Source: Cercis canadensis
Lineage: Eukaryota; Streptophyta; Magnoliopsida; Fabales; Fabaceae
Length of the DNA: 64,000 nucleotides
Assembly (NCBI GenBank): GCA_003255065.1
Contig: QAOA01001109.1
Location: 62,001 to 126,000, forward strand
Direction of reading: 5' to 3'
Shown in pieces: positions 25,509 to 36,968 of this stretch (position 1 is the first letter of the stretch; each line of letters opens with the position of its first letter). The position numbers were made by a program, and so were the translations under genes. The notes under the pieces were generated by a model. That model was not told the DNA's origin and did no database searches. It was given only the letters and a program-made list of their open reading frames with translations.

Positions 25509-26359
25509 AATCCTATAAATTGGAAGCCAACAAATGATAGTCAATGAAGTTGCAAATAAGATTTTCACGTGAATCTGAAGATAGTACTTCGTTTAGAACT
25601 GGAAAACCGATTGCAAGAGTTCAAAACATGAATTTCAAACAATATAATCTAAACCTAAATTAAGAATACAAAAACTCGGAGGTAGAAATACAGTATAGGA
25701 GGGGACTAAGAATAATCAACAGCAATTTGAACATATAAAAAACTGGGCGGAGTACACAGAAGCAAAGTGCTCAAACAAATGGCAATTACCTCCGAATTTT
25801 GGAAGTCAATTAGCTGGACAAGTCGAGGAAGACTAGATCAGACTGAATCAGGGTCGCTTTAAGCGAAAAAAAAAACTCAGTGCATGATGCAATGGAACTT
25901 GCAAGCCAGGAAAGGTAACGAACAATTGGAGGCACACTTAATATTTTCCCGAGAATCAGACAGAAAGCACAGTATAGTCAGTGAATAAACCAAAGAGTTC
26001 GAACCTTAACTTTTGCTTCTCAGAGAATAGAATCCAGGAAAAAAAAAAAAAGATTGCGATCTGATAGATTATACAAAGAGAGAAGAGAGGGAGAACGAAG
26101 GAGATGAAACAAACAAAACAGAGAATGGCGTAGACAAGGGATAGCTTTGGTAAAAGAGCGAAGGTGGGAATAGCCCTCAGCTATAGTTATAGACGGAGAC
26201 GATACAAGTTGAGAGGGAAAGGGAGAGTGCGAGTGAGAGGGTTAGGCCAAGGGTAAAGGGATGGGTCCGCGTCGGTATTAAAACTGAATGGAATCCATGG
26301 GCTAGGCTGTGGGCTCCACTCAACCGCCCGTTTACCGGCTCTGCCGTTTCAAACACACT

Positions 26360-26399
26360 TTCCCTTTTCCTTTTCCTTTTCCTTTTCATTTTCATTTTC
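26360..26399. repeat. TTTTCC/TTTTCA hexamer microsatellite
   Basis: About six tandem hexamers, upstream of the WD40 gene (its leader probably starts near 26150). Confidence 0.85.
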
Positions 26400-27137
26400 G
26401 TTATTGCTGTATTAAAAAGATGCTCGATAAAACTTATTGGGGCTATAATACGCGAAACCGGAAGCCAAATGTCCAAAACATTCGTGAGCACTGAGCAGAG
26501 CTGCAGAGGGTTAAGTATTTCACTACTTTTTTTGTTTGTTTTTGCTTTCTTTCCTATGTAAGATAAATATATTTACCATATTAATTTTCAACGTTTTATC
26601 CTATATATTCAATGTATATAGTTTTCAAGAATAATTGTTTTCAATATTATATGTTAACTATATTATTACTGAGTTTTTGGCTTAAAATTCTTATTTCAAG
26701 CTAAAATAACTGCATGTAATTTGTCTTATTTTAGACTATAATTACAAAAATATTTTTACAACTTTATTATGTATCATGCAGAAATTAATATGAATACTTA
26801 ATTAATTATATAGTTATTAATGCTAATATATGTGGTTTTTTATTTTAAAATATGTATGCAATATTTTTATTATTACACTCTGAATTATGACAATGCAGCA
26901 TGCACTTATAAAATTTTAGAATAAAAGCACCTAGTGTCGTGATAATCTTATTTAACATTTACCAGTTGAAAATAATGTTTCTAAACTTTTATTTAAATGC
27001 AGTGTAACGTTCCTGCTGATTTAAAAAGCGGAAAATTATACCTACAATCTCACTGCAGACAATTGAGAAGGTTCCTAATATATAAATTTTCTGTTTATGT
27101 ATCTGGCTTCTACAATTTTTATATCGATAACTAAAAA

Positions 27138-27322
27138 CGCGTTAAATTATTGAGACTTTTTGAGAACCCTCAACAAGAAAAAATCGCACTTACTGGTCAA
27201 ATTAATTAGGCATGAGATTGTGGCATTGTNCGTGTTAAATTATAAATTATTGAGACTTTTTGAGAACCCTCAACAAGAAAAAATAGCACTTACTGGTCAA
27301 ATTAATTAGGCATGAGATTGTG
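27138..27322. repeat. 85/92-bp direct duplication around N
   Basis: 27138-27222 and 27231-27322 match except for a 7-base insertion in the second copy and about three substitutions; N is at 27230. Confidence 0.8.
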
Positions 27323-28658
27323 CTTTTAAAATCTAAAATAAAGTAAACCTAAAACAGGAAAAAAGTTGAAAATAAATCCTTGGATCCTTATTCCTTGTTT
27401 AAGAAATCTGATTATGGTTTAATATTCCAATATTTTCATATTATTTCGTCAATATTGTTAGATTCTGCATGAATTTCACCATCAAAATTAAAGTAAGAGC
27501 CAGAGAAAAATTAATTTTTTGGGAAAAAAATCTCTATTTCTTTTCCATATTGTCATTATTACCCTTTTTGTTTACTACCTCTTTTAAAATCATAAATATA
27601 TTGTTATAGAACTTATAATTAATAATGGATCAATATAATATTAAGGTAATTTTTCTATAAAGTTTAGATCTTAGATTTTATCTCCCATTCTCAATATATT
27701 GAGCTAAAATATTTAAACTTATTTTTCCCATAAAAAAATATTTAAAGTTCTTTTATCTGATAAAAAAATAACCATAAAACACATTACACTCTCAATTATA
27801 TGCCATCTTATCTCTTCCTCCACTCCCCAATCTCTGAAATTCTACTATGCTGTATTCATTATGATTTATGACTATGTTTAAAATGGAGTCAAAATAAAAG
27901 CCCTAAATGGGTAATCTCAGATTCTCAGCGCATTTAAAGAAAAAATAAATCTTAGTCCAGGCGTCAAAATTTGGGTGACTCTGTTTTTGGTACGGGTTTC
28001 CGGACTTATGGGTATGACTTACGTGGACCGTTTTGCGCACTTCCTAACCCCAAACCAGTGGACTGTGGACCTGACAGCTGTGGGTAATAACACCCCACTG
28101 TTATTTTTAGCATAAAAAAATAAAGAAGAGTAGGACCCTACTTCCCCACCTGCTGCCAAATGGGAAATAGAGTCCACAAGATGTGATCTGCGAAGTCCAC
28201 GTGTCGGCTTAAAGTACGAGTTCCAGAAGCCTGGCATTCAATGGTTCCACCACGTGGCTTGTTACCCTCTAACCTTGATTTTCCTGTAGTTAACAGCGTT
28301 AGTGGCGTTAATTTAACCATGGTTAGCGTTTATTTCAGTTTCACTGCCTTGGCGCCTTGTTTCCGTTGATAATTTGATTTTGTCCCACCCCACCCAAGCC
28401 GCGGCAGACCATGGTTTGATCGATCTGGTCTTTGTCGGAATGACCCTCTCTGTCTCTGTTTACAATATAAATTCCGTACCTTTGAGCTTCAAGTTGATCC
28501 CCTAAAGTTTCTGTCCAAATTAGCGTCTGCAGCTCTTTCGCCTCATTAATTTGGTGGTCTTTTAGTCGCTCGCTTTGGTTTCTTGCTTAGCTTTTATCTC
28601 TGGTTCGTCCATTTTTTTAAAAAATATTGTTTTTTCTTCGATGCTTATAAAATAAAGA

Positions 28659-28741
28659 TTTAATTACAATTTTAGTCTTTTATTTTAATAATTTAAATTT
28701 TTTAGTTTATTTTTTTTAAAAATAAATTATTAAATCCCTCA
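28659..28741. repeat. AT-rich element related to 1012-1142
   Basis: TTTAATTACAATTTTAGTCT... resembles the left arm of the element at 1012, and the right part (AAATAAATTATTAAATCCCTC) resembles its centre. The similarity is over low-complexity sequence. Confidence 0.3.
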
Positions 28742-29351
28742 ATAGCGAAAAGAGAAAAAATTATAATTATTTTAATTCTCAAATAAGATTAAGTCTATAT
28801 TTAATTAAATAAAATAAAAATATTCATAGTATTAATAAATATATATATAAAATTTGTGATTAAGTAATATTAAATTTATTTTTAAAGTTTGTAAAATTTA
28901 TATTCAAATTTAAAATTGTAGTCAAAATATTAAAAAAAATCTTATATATAATAATATATATATTTTTCTACATATGATATGAAATATTAACAATAATAAT
29001 TCTTATTCATTTGTTATCTGGATTATAATATTATAATTATTGTTTGTTGGAAGTAACTTAATCAGTAAGAATGAAATTTTTTTTAATAGATATATTTCAC
29101 ACTTCCCTTGTCGGTTAAGAATACAAAACATAAAGTGTGAAAGCGATGTATATATATATATATATATATAGTGAGGGGTGAGGGTGTCCTTATCTAAAAA
29201 CTTTAGAAGCATGACAGTACTGTTTGAAATCAGGAAGAGGTAATATGGTCCATTGGCCATTAATTGGTGACAAGGTTCCCTTCAATTTGAGGAACTCGAT
29301 TCTCTTTTTATTTTAACAACCACTCCCAAAGGATGTTTGATAGTGGAGTGC

Positions 29352-29354
29352 TTT

Positions 29355-29394
<40 letters not shown>

Positions 29395-29396
29395 TC
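29352..29396. repeat. (TTTC)n microsatellite
   Basis: Around ten tandem tetramers. A separate (TA)n run lies at about 29149-29170. Confidence 0.95.
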
Positions 29397-32300
29397 CTGG
29401 GTCATCTTTGTACCCTTAACAGTTGATTATAATGTATAGGGTCGTGAATGTCATATTTCATAATGATATGAAACATATAATAGTCGTTCTAATCCTACTT
29501 TTTCTCGAGAGTTCTATTCATGAAAACAACCATAAGCCAAACAGAAGCTTAATTATAGACGGTCTATTCATGAAGGCAATTTGGGACTTAACTAAACAGA
29601 TTAGATAAAGACAAATGGTATTAGTTTAATACAAAATATTATTGTACTCTGAAATCTTTTCATACTGCAATTTAGGCATTATCAAAATGAAATAAGGGCA
29701 CGTGAAGGGCGAGTGAGATAAAGTCTACGTTTTTGAAAAATATATAAAATAAAAGTAAGGCTATCTGTTTACTGTTTAGTTAAAGGAGATCTGTTATTGG
29801 CGATTTAGGGGCAATTTGTTATTAATTCTGTCATTTTAGAAGAAACATGGTGGAGAATGGAGACAGCAATATTGTATTGCCTGGGCCCTTGGTGCTTTCA
29901 CAAGACGACCAGGAGAGGTTAGAGCGTAAAATATATAAATATTCTGCAAATCTTTCGGACAGGATCATGAACTAGTAAAAGATCTTTGGACAACCTCAAA
30001 ATATCCATTAATTTGTTTATTTGATTAATTACTAATGCTACGCCCCCTTTTTAGGGGTGTAAGCAATATCATATTTGTTTTTATGGAAGCAGTAATTCTC
30101 AACTGCTCTCTCCAATTAACTACATGTATATCCTTAATTAACTGCTCTGTATGGTTTCCTTCCACCCAGGATGGATAGTGAATATATCCTGTGATTCTAT
30201 TATTCATTGTATATGATGGACTCTTTTTATTCCTTTTAATTATGGAGTATGAAGTATGAACCATCAAAAACCTGAGATCAAAAGGTCTATAAAAAAAATT
30301 GTAATGAATGTGATATCTACATTTAAGAATTATAATAAGCATATTAACACTGTTCTCTTGTTATTAAAAATAATTTTTAGACTTTTTCATTAAAGAAAAA
30401 AGTGTTCTTCATCACTATATCTTGTTTAAGTTTATGCATTTTAACTTTCAAATTTACCCAATTACCAAGCCATTCTTCTGCTTTATCAGGTACATCTTCT
30501 TTGCTGACACAAGCTTTCCCTTTTGTTTTGGTCCATTGCCTGCACAGGATAAGACGCTTATCCTCATTGCCTCAAAATTCAACTCCAGCATCAAAAAATG
30601 AGAACAAAACAAAATATAACGGATCAAATAAGGGAAGCCTGGGCCACCCATCAAACTTACTCTTGTTAGTCTTTTAACTTTAGCATGCAATTATAAGATG
30701 GTAACAGGATTAAAGAAAACAGATTATGTTAATGCGTATCAATCGGCTGAGGTAATCTGGTAGGTATGATAACAATTAGGAATGAATAGAACCTGCAAAT
30801 GATGATATTGCACGTTTTTCAGGTCACATCCAACTTTAATGTAAGTTTTATTGGTGCCTTTTTCCTATGGCTGCCACATTTTCGCTTCCCATTGGATAAT
30901 CCACTATGGCTCCGTGCCTCCGTGGATAACAACAAGAAGTCAAGAATATTCCCCTCCCAGTAAGTGTTTGGATTCATCGAGGTTTGTAATTGTAGCTATG
31001 CCTGCCCAGTGCCCAACCACTTTTGTCAAATCCTCTATAAACAGTCAATCACCATATTCGTCAAGAGCATATAAAATTGATCGATTTAATCATTTTTACC
31101 TGTCGATTCAGGTTTTTTCTTTCTTTTTTGGTTTGGGAGATGAATGGTAAATAGTTAGTGAAGATAATAATCACCATTCATTTCGTATATTCTTGAAAAT
31201 TTTAAATTTAACGCAATAGGTTGAAAGGGCTGAACAACCCGAAAATGAGATTTTTTTTTAGTTGATTTTGTTTTTGTTTTTGTTGAAAAATATCCTGCAA
31301 TATAAGGGAAAATATATTGAAGAATATGCTGGGAATTCTTTCTCTTTAGAGATACTGTATGAACAATTTAAAAAAAAATGAAAAAAAAATTATTAAGCAT
31401 GATCTAGTGATAAAAAAACTATGCAAAGTTAAACCTTTTTTTTTTTTTAATAAGACTCTTAAACTAAACAATATATTTGACAATAAGACCAAATAATAAT
31501 AATATTATTTCTTTCCTATTTGAAGGCCGATCGCTGTCACAAACATTGCTTTTTTCTAAAAAATAAATATTACTGTTTCTACCAGTCATGATGAATTGAT
31601 TCCATGGTCAAAATTGCGAATAGTCCTATAGTTTTCAGCATTGAAAATTCGTTTGTCATTTCATGAGCATGGAAAAATCAAAAGATATATACATACATAA
31701 TGAATGAAAAGCTGATATAGCTACTTACCCAGAAGAAGTCAACTCTATTTGAAAACCAAACACACAAGCCGATTACAAATGGAGGTGAATTAAATCATGT
31801 AAAACTAGGCGTTAGATTAGTTAGTCCATATGGCAAAGCATTAAGATTGAAGTTTTGTAAGAGCTACCTTACTAACTCTCACTTCAAGTACGTGTCACTA
31901 ACAATGCTGCCTGAAGTTCTCTTTCAGATCCACGGAATTGAAAGGTTAGAATTGTACAGTTAGATCTAATACAACTAATTAAGGATTACTTGTTATGATT
32001 ATTTACAAGTTTTCAATAACCGACATTCTAAAGTGTTGCCAACTGTCGGATCTATAACAAACAAGTAATGAAGGATTGGATAAGGTAATTTAATTGTGAT
32101 GGGATACATTTTCACATAAAGCTTCTTAACAAGTCATTGGGTTAATTAATTGATTAATTAATTTATATTTGCAGATAATTTAAATAACGGGTAAAGATCA
32201 TGTCATCATCAAGGGAAACTGTCTTGAAATTGTTGGTTTGTTTGAATTTTCCAAGTGCCGGTCTCTGATCAACCTTAATTTGATTTCTAGTGATTTCCAA

Positions 32301-32788
32301 CTTGTCCAATAATTTTAAGCATGCTAGTCATTGTATAACCCACAAACGAACGAGGATGGATTAGAACACAAACAGTACTATTGATTTAAGATACGAATAC
32401 TATGATCATATAAAGCTGACAGCGTTAACGATTTAAATACTAAAAAGGTGATTCAATTGATACTAGTATGGTGGATTTTCAATGTCCCTTGATACGTTAT
32501 ACAAGCCACCCCTACTATTTCTAATTGGACCTACCAACTAGTCTAAGCTATTTCTAATTGGACCTACCAAATACAATTGAATGGTGATGGGCAATTTGGG
32601 CTGAAACACTTGTGTTTTGTTAAAGCTTAAAGCTTAGCCCATTCACCGGGCATTGGATTATGATGAAGGGCTACGCCTTGGGCTTTCTGAGTCCCGAGAG
32701 TTTTTATAACCTCACAAGTCACAAGACATGCTCTGCTCTCTTGTGTCGTGTTGTAATTATCAATAGCATTTTGACAGACACAGACAGA

Positions 32789-35700
32789 ATGGTACTCTCT
32801 CCCACTCCCATTACTCCTATTGCCTTCGTCTTCCTTCTACTGAGTCTGACTACCCTGCTTTCCCAGTCCGAGTTAACTCAGCCTCAGCCTCCTTTTGCTT
32901 GTGATTGGTCCAACCCATCTACCAGATGGTACCCATTTTGTAATCCCAAGCTTCCCATCAAGCAAAGAGTACAAGACCTTGTCTCCCGCCTCACCTTGGA
33001 CGAGAAGCTCTCCCAACTGGTGAACTCGGCCCCTGACATTCCCCGACTTGGTATCCCCAAATACGAATGGTGGAGTGAGGCATTACACGGAGTAGCCAAC
33101 GTTGGGCGTGGAATCAAACTCAATGGCACTATCTCATCTGCTACTAGCTTCCCCCAAGTCATTCTCACCGCCGCTACCTTCGACTCTCACCTCTGGTATC
33201 GAATAGCTAAGGCCATCGGAATTGAAGCCAGAGCTATCTATAATGCTGGCCAAGCAACGGGGCTCACTTTTTGGGCTCCAAACATTAACATCTTCAGGGA
33301 CCCAAGATGGGGTAGAGGCCAAGAGACCGCTGGGGAAGACCCACTGGTTGCTTCCAGCTATGCAATTGCCTACGTTAGAGGGCTTCAAGGGGATTCCTCC
33401 CAGGGAGGCAAAATCAGAGGCCATCTTCAAGCTTCAGCTTGTTGCAAGCATTTTACGGCCTATGATTTGGACAATTGGAAGGGTGTCAATCGCTTTCTCT
33501 TCGATGCTCGCGTAACTCTGATCTTTTATTTTCTTTAATTTGCTTTGCTGCCCATGTCTTTTACTTTTACTTGCCTTTATTATTTCTTTCTAATTCCTCC
33601 TTTTGATCAATGCTTGGAAACTCTAGTAATGTCTTTTAGTCTGAGCCTTCTCCTTTTCTTGAGTGATTTAAAATTATCAATAATATTGTGAGCATAAGCG
33701 AAGCATGAATTACTGAAACTACTTTTCCCTTGCCCCCATTCCCACCCTTTTTTTCTCTTTTATTTTGCTATAAGATAGATTTGCCATTATCTGTTTGTGG
33801 TTTCAGGTGACTGTGCAAGATCTAGCCGACACATACCAGCCTCCATTTCAGAGTTGCATACAGCAAGGACGTGCCAGTGGGATAATGTGTGCTTACAATC
33901 GCGTGAATGGGATTCCAAACTGTGCAGATTATAATCTGTTAACCAAAACCGCCAGAGGGGAATGGGATTTTCATGGGTAATACTAATACTAATACTAATA
34001 CTAATGCGTCTCCTTCTCAAATCACAAATCTGAATCTCGCACATAAACCTTGCTTCTTTTCTTAATTGGAACCTTACTTACGGGTGCAAAGAAAATGATC
34101 AGGTACATCACGTCGGATTGTGGTGCTGTCTCAATTATTCATGATGGTCAGGAATACGCAAAATCACCTGAAGAAGCCGTAGCCGATGTCCTAACAGCTG
34201 GTAATAGTATATTAGTATTAGTAGCATCTATGTTCCTTCTCTCTTTATCTTTTTCCTCATCTTCTTGGCTTCTCCCTTTGCTTTTCACTCTGGTACGTAT
34301 AATGAGATATTAATTACTGATATGGTTGGAATCAGAGTGTAAAGTGTGATTACGTGTTCCTTTTTCTACATAGAATCATTTGTGCGTTGCTAATGCATCA
34401 AGGTTTGTCACTTATCTTTTGTCGTTTTTACTTAAGCTGTGAATATCATACCTAAAGCCTATGAATGACAAAGTCATATGGTTTGGCCCACACCTTCATA
34501 CGACTGTTCCACCATTCTTAGCCATCCATTACTGCTCCTCTTCTATTCTCTTCCTTCTCTTTCATCTCCCCGTCTCTCCGTCAACCTATCAATATCATAG
34601 TTGGGAAATGATTTTTGCACATTTAAATGTAAAGTATAAAAAAAAAGTTTGTATGTTTGATATGAATCTAATTTTAATTTAATTAAATTTAGATATTATT
34701 ATTTGTATATATGAAAAAATGTGTATTTATATATACAAATAAGATTACATATTTACGCACCAATTGTCTTTGGTAGTTAGTATGACTTTCCAACATGCCA
34801 TCCATTATTTTCTTGTAAAAAGAAGTATAGGGAAAATTGACACTCTATCTTTCTCTTTTATTAAAAAGTTTCTACTGGGCCAGGCTATTGTAGGTACCAA
34901 ACCCATCCCAGTTTTATGAGGGCTCGAATTAGATAATAAGTCCCAAAGGTCTAAGCCCATTCTGACTGGAGATCCATTTTGAGTGTTTAGATCTAATAGG
35001 CCCAATCTAATATATCTAAAAGGAAACGACGAGTTTAGTTGCGTTTTAATCGTAATGTAAATTATTAGATTTACTTGCGGTGATTGTATGTTTTGTTAAT
35101 TTAATTTATGTGGATGCAGGGATGGATGTAGAGTGTGGATCATACTTGCAGGAACATGCAAAATCAGCAGTATTACAGAAAAAAGTAGGTATATTTGAAA
35201 TAGACCGTGCCCTTCACAATCTGTTCTCCATTAGAATAAGGCTAGGCCTATTTGATGGAAATCCAGCGAAACTGTTATTCGGCATGATTGGTCCCAATCA
35301 AGTGTGCTCTAAAGAGCACCTCTATCTTGCTCTTGAAGCTGCAAGAAATGGCATAGTCCTCTTAAAGAACTCGGCAAAACTTCTCCCACTTCCAAAAACA
35401 AGCCCCACTATTTCCCTTGCCGTGATAGGCCCAAATGGCAACGCTTCCCCGCTAACTCTTCTAGGAAACTATGCAGGCCCTCCCTGTAAATTTTTGACCA
35501 TATTGCAAGGCTTTCAGCACTATGTTAAGGACACCATTTTTCATCCTGGTTGTGACGGGGGAGCCAAGTGTCCTTCGGCTCAAATAGGCCAAGCTGTGGA
35601 AATTGCTAAAAGGGTGGATTACGTGGTGCTGGTCATGGGGTTGGATCAAAGTGTAGAGAGGGAGTCACGTGATCGTATTCACCTAGACTTACCGGGCAAG

Positions 35701-36556
35701 CAACAGGAACTCATCAACAGCGTAGCAAAAGCTTCTAAGAGACCAGTTATTTTGGTGCTCCTTTGTGGAGGCCCTGTCGATATTACTTCAGCTAAGTTTG
35801 ACAACAAAATTGGAGGCATCTTATGGGCTGGTTATCCTGGTGAAGTTGGAGCAATTGCACTTGCGCAAATCATCTTTGGCGACCACAACCCAGGTGAATT
35901 TTCTCAAAATCGAACAAAACAAAACAGCTTTTTTAAACTTAAAATGGTTGTGATTTGTGAATGCAGGAGGAAGACTACCAATAACTTGGTACCCAAAAGA
36001 TTACATTAGAGTACCAATGACAGACATGAGAATGAGAGCTGATCCATCATCAGGCTACCCTGGAAGAACTTATCGATTTTACACAGGTCCCAAGGTGTTT
36101 GAATTCGGCTATGGCCTAAGCTACTCCAAATATTCGTACGAGTTTGCCTCTGTTGCTAACAACAAGCTTTACCTTAATCAATCTACAACTCATTCGGTGC
36201 TTGAGAATTCGGAAACCATCCGTTACAAATTGGTGTCAGAATTGGGTACAGAAACTTGTGAAAGAATGTCCGTCTCCGTCACTGTGGGTGTTAAAAATGA
36301 TGGAAGCCTGGTGGGGAAGCATCCGGTGTTGCTTTTTACGAGGCATGCAAAACAGAGGAATGGAAATCCGATCAAACACTTGGTTGGGTTTCAGAGTGTG
36401 ATGTTAGATGCAGGAGAAAGAGCTCAAGTGGTATTTATGGTAAGTCCATGTGAGCACCTTAGCAGAGCAAACGAGGCTGGTTCAAAGGTGATTGAACAAG
36501 GGTCTCATTTCTTGCTTGTGGGTGATCAAGAGTACCCAATAGATGTCATTGTCTGA
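32789..36556 (+). CDS. BXL7: Secreted GH3 beta-D-xylosidase / alpha-L-arabinofuranosidase, BXL7-like
   Basis: Five exons join in phase: 32789-33511, 33807-33976, 34103-34200, 35120-35893, 35967-36556. They give 784 residues, normal for plant BXL enzymes (about 770). The chosen ATG begins a good signal peptide ([15 protein letters not shown]); an in-frame ATG at 32660 would add 43 residues that spoil it. The GH3 N-terminal domain follows, with [38 protein letters not shown] and [13 protein letters not shown]. The nucleophile loop is ITSDCGAV (Asp303). The C-terminal GH3 domain has [24 protein letters not shown] and GDHNPGGRLP, and the fibronectin-like end has YEFA and CEHLSRANE motifs. Such enzymes release xylose or arabinose from xylan and arabinan in the cell wall. 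BXL7 is the closest family member I recall. Odd point: SDC-G-AV where relatives have SDC-D-AV. Confidence 0.92.
33981..34004 (+). repeat. (TACTAA)4 microsatellite at the start of BXL7 intron 2
   Basis: Four perfect TACTAA units begin four bases after the donor dinucleotide GT (33977-33978) of a 126-base intron. The unit matches the core of splice branch-point sequences. Confidence 0.9.
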
Positions 36557-36872
36557 TGCTTAAAACTGAAAATTGTATTATAATTTGATTCCTGCCTTGG
36601 TCCAGTGAAATATGGACCCGGATAAACTTGGTTATTAATTCCAGCTTTATGCATTGAAATTTGAATCCAAGTGCACTAAATTTTACTGAGATCCTTTTAT
36701 CATTTTCTTAATGATCTTTGGTCTTCGTAGAAAAGGCATCCCGTGGTATCTTTCAAAACATTGCTATGTTCCACGATACTGAAAGTGCTAGCTTCCACGT
36801 TCCTTCAATTTTGGACTTTGCTAGTAAGATCATTCTACATAAATAACAATGGCTAAGACAAAAAGAAAAAAG

Positions 36873-36940
36873 AAAAAAAAAAAGAGGCTTATTAATAATA
36901 ANAAAAAAAAAAAAAAAAAAAAGAGGCTTATTAATAATAA
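36873..36940. repeat. About 29-bp direct duplication around N
   Basis: A poly-A run followed by GAGGCTTATTAATAATAA occurs on both sides of N at 36902, in the 3' flank of the metallophosphoesterase-like gene. The longer A run after the N suggests overlapping read ends through a homopolymer. Confidence 0.8.
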
Positions 36941-36968
36941 TACAAAACTCTAACACGAGAATTCCTTA

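Larger units (their letters stand above)
28470..29975 (+). other. Tentative small transcription unit with a 42-codon ORF (29847-29975)
   Basis: A less AT-rich block with a TATA-like AATATAAA (about 28465-28472) and a pyrimidine-rich leader-like stretch runs to about 28610. At 29847, just after a splice-acceptor-like TGTCATTTTAG, an ATG opens a 42-codon frame (MVENGDSNIVLPGPLVLSQ...) ending at TAG 29975. A donor-like GAGAG/GTTAG lies inside it, so it might instead be one exon of a longer or decayed gene. I do not recognise the peptide and found no following exon. Confidence 0.2.
26160..32788. other. 6.6-kb divergent intergenic region between the WD40 and BXL7-like genes
   Basis: AT-rich, with microsatellites, an N-marked duplication, a second copy of the AT-rich TTTTAGTC element near 28660, and a less AT-rich block (28130-28610) that resembles a promoter and leader. 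Apart from the tentative small ORF at 29847, I see nothing that codes for protein. The BXL7 promoter must lie at the right end, but no clear TATA box was found there. Confidence 0.5.

Noticed and set aside
26177-26491. 104-codon minus-strand ORF upstream of the WD40 gene
   Set aside because: It is mostly translated microsatellite (KRKRKR and LSLSLS runs) and overlaps the likely leader and promoter.
32660-32788. Upstream in-frame ATG of the BXL gene
   Set aside because: It adds 43 residues in front of a clear signal peptide, which would then no longer be N-terminal; the ATG at 32789 is preferred.
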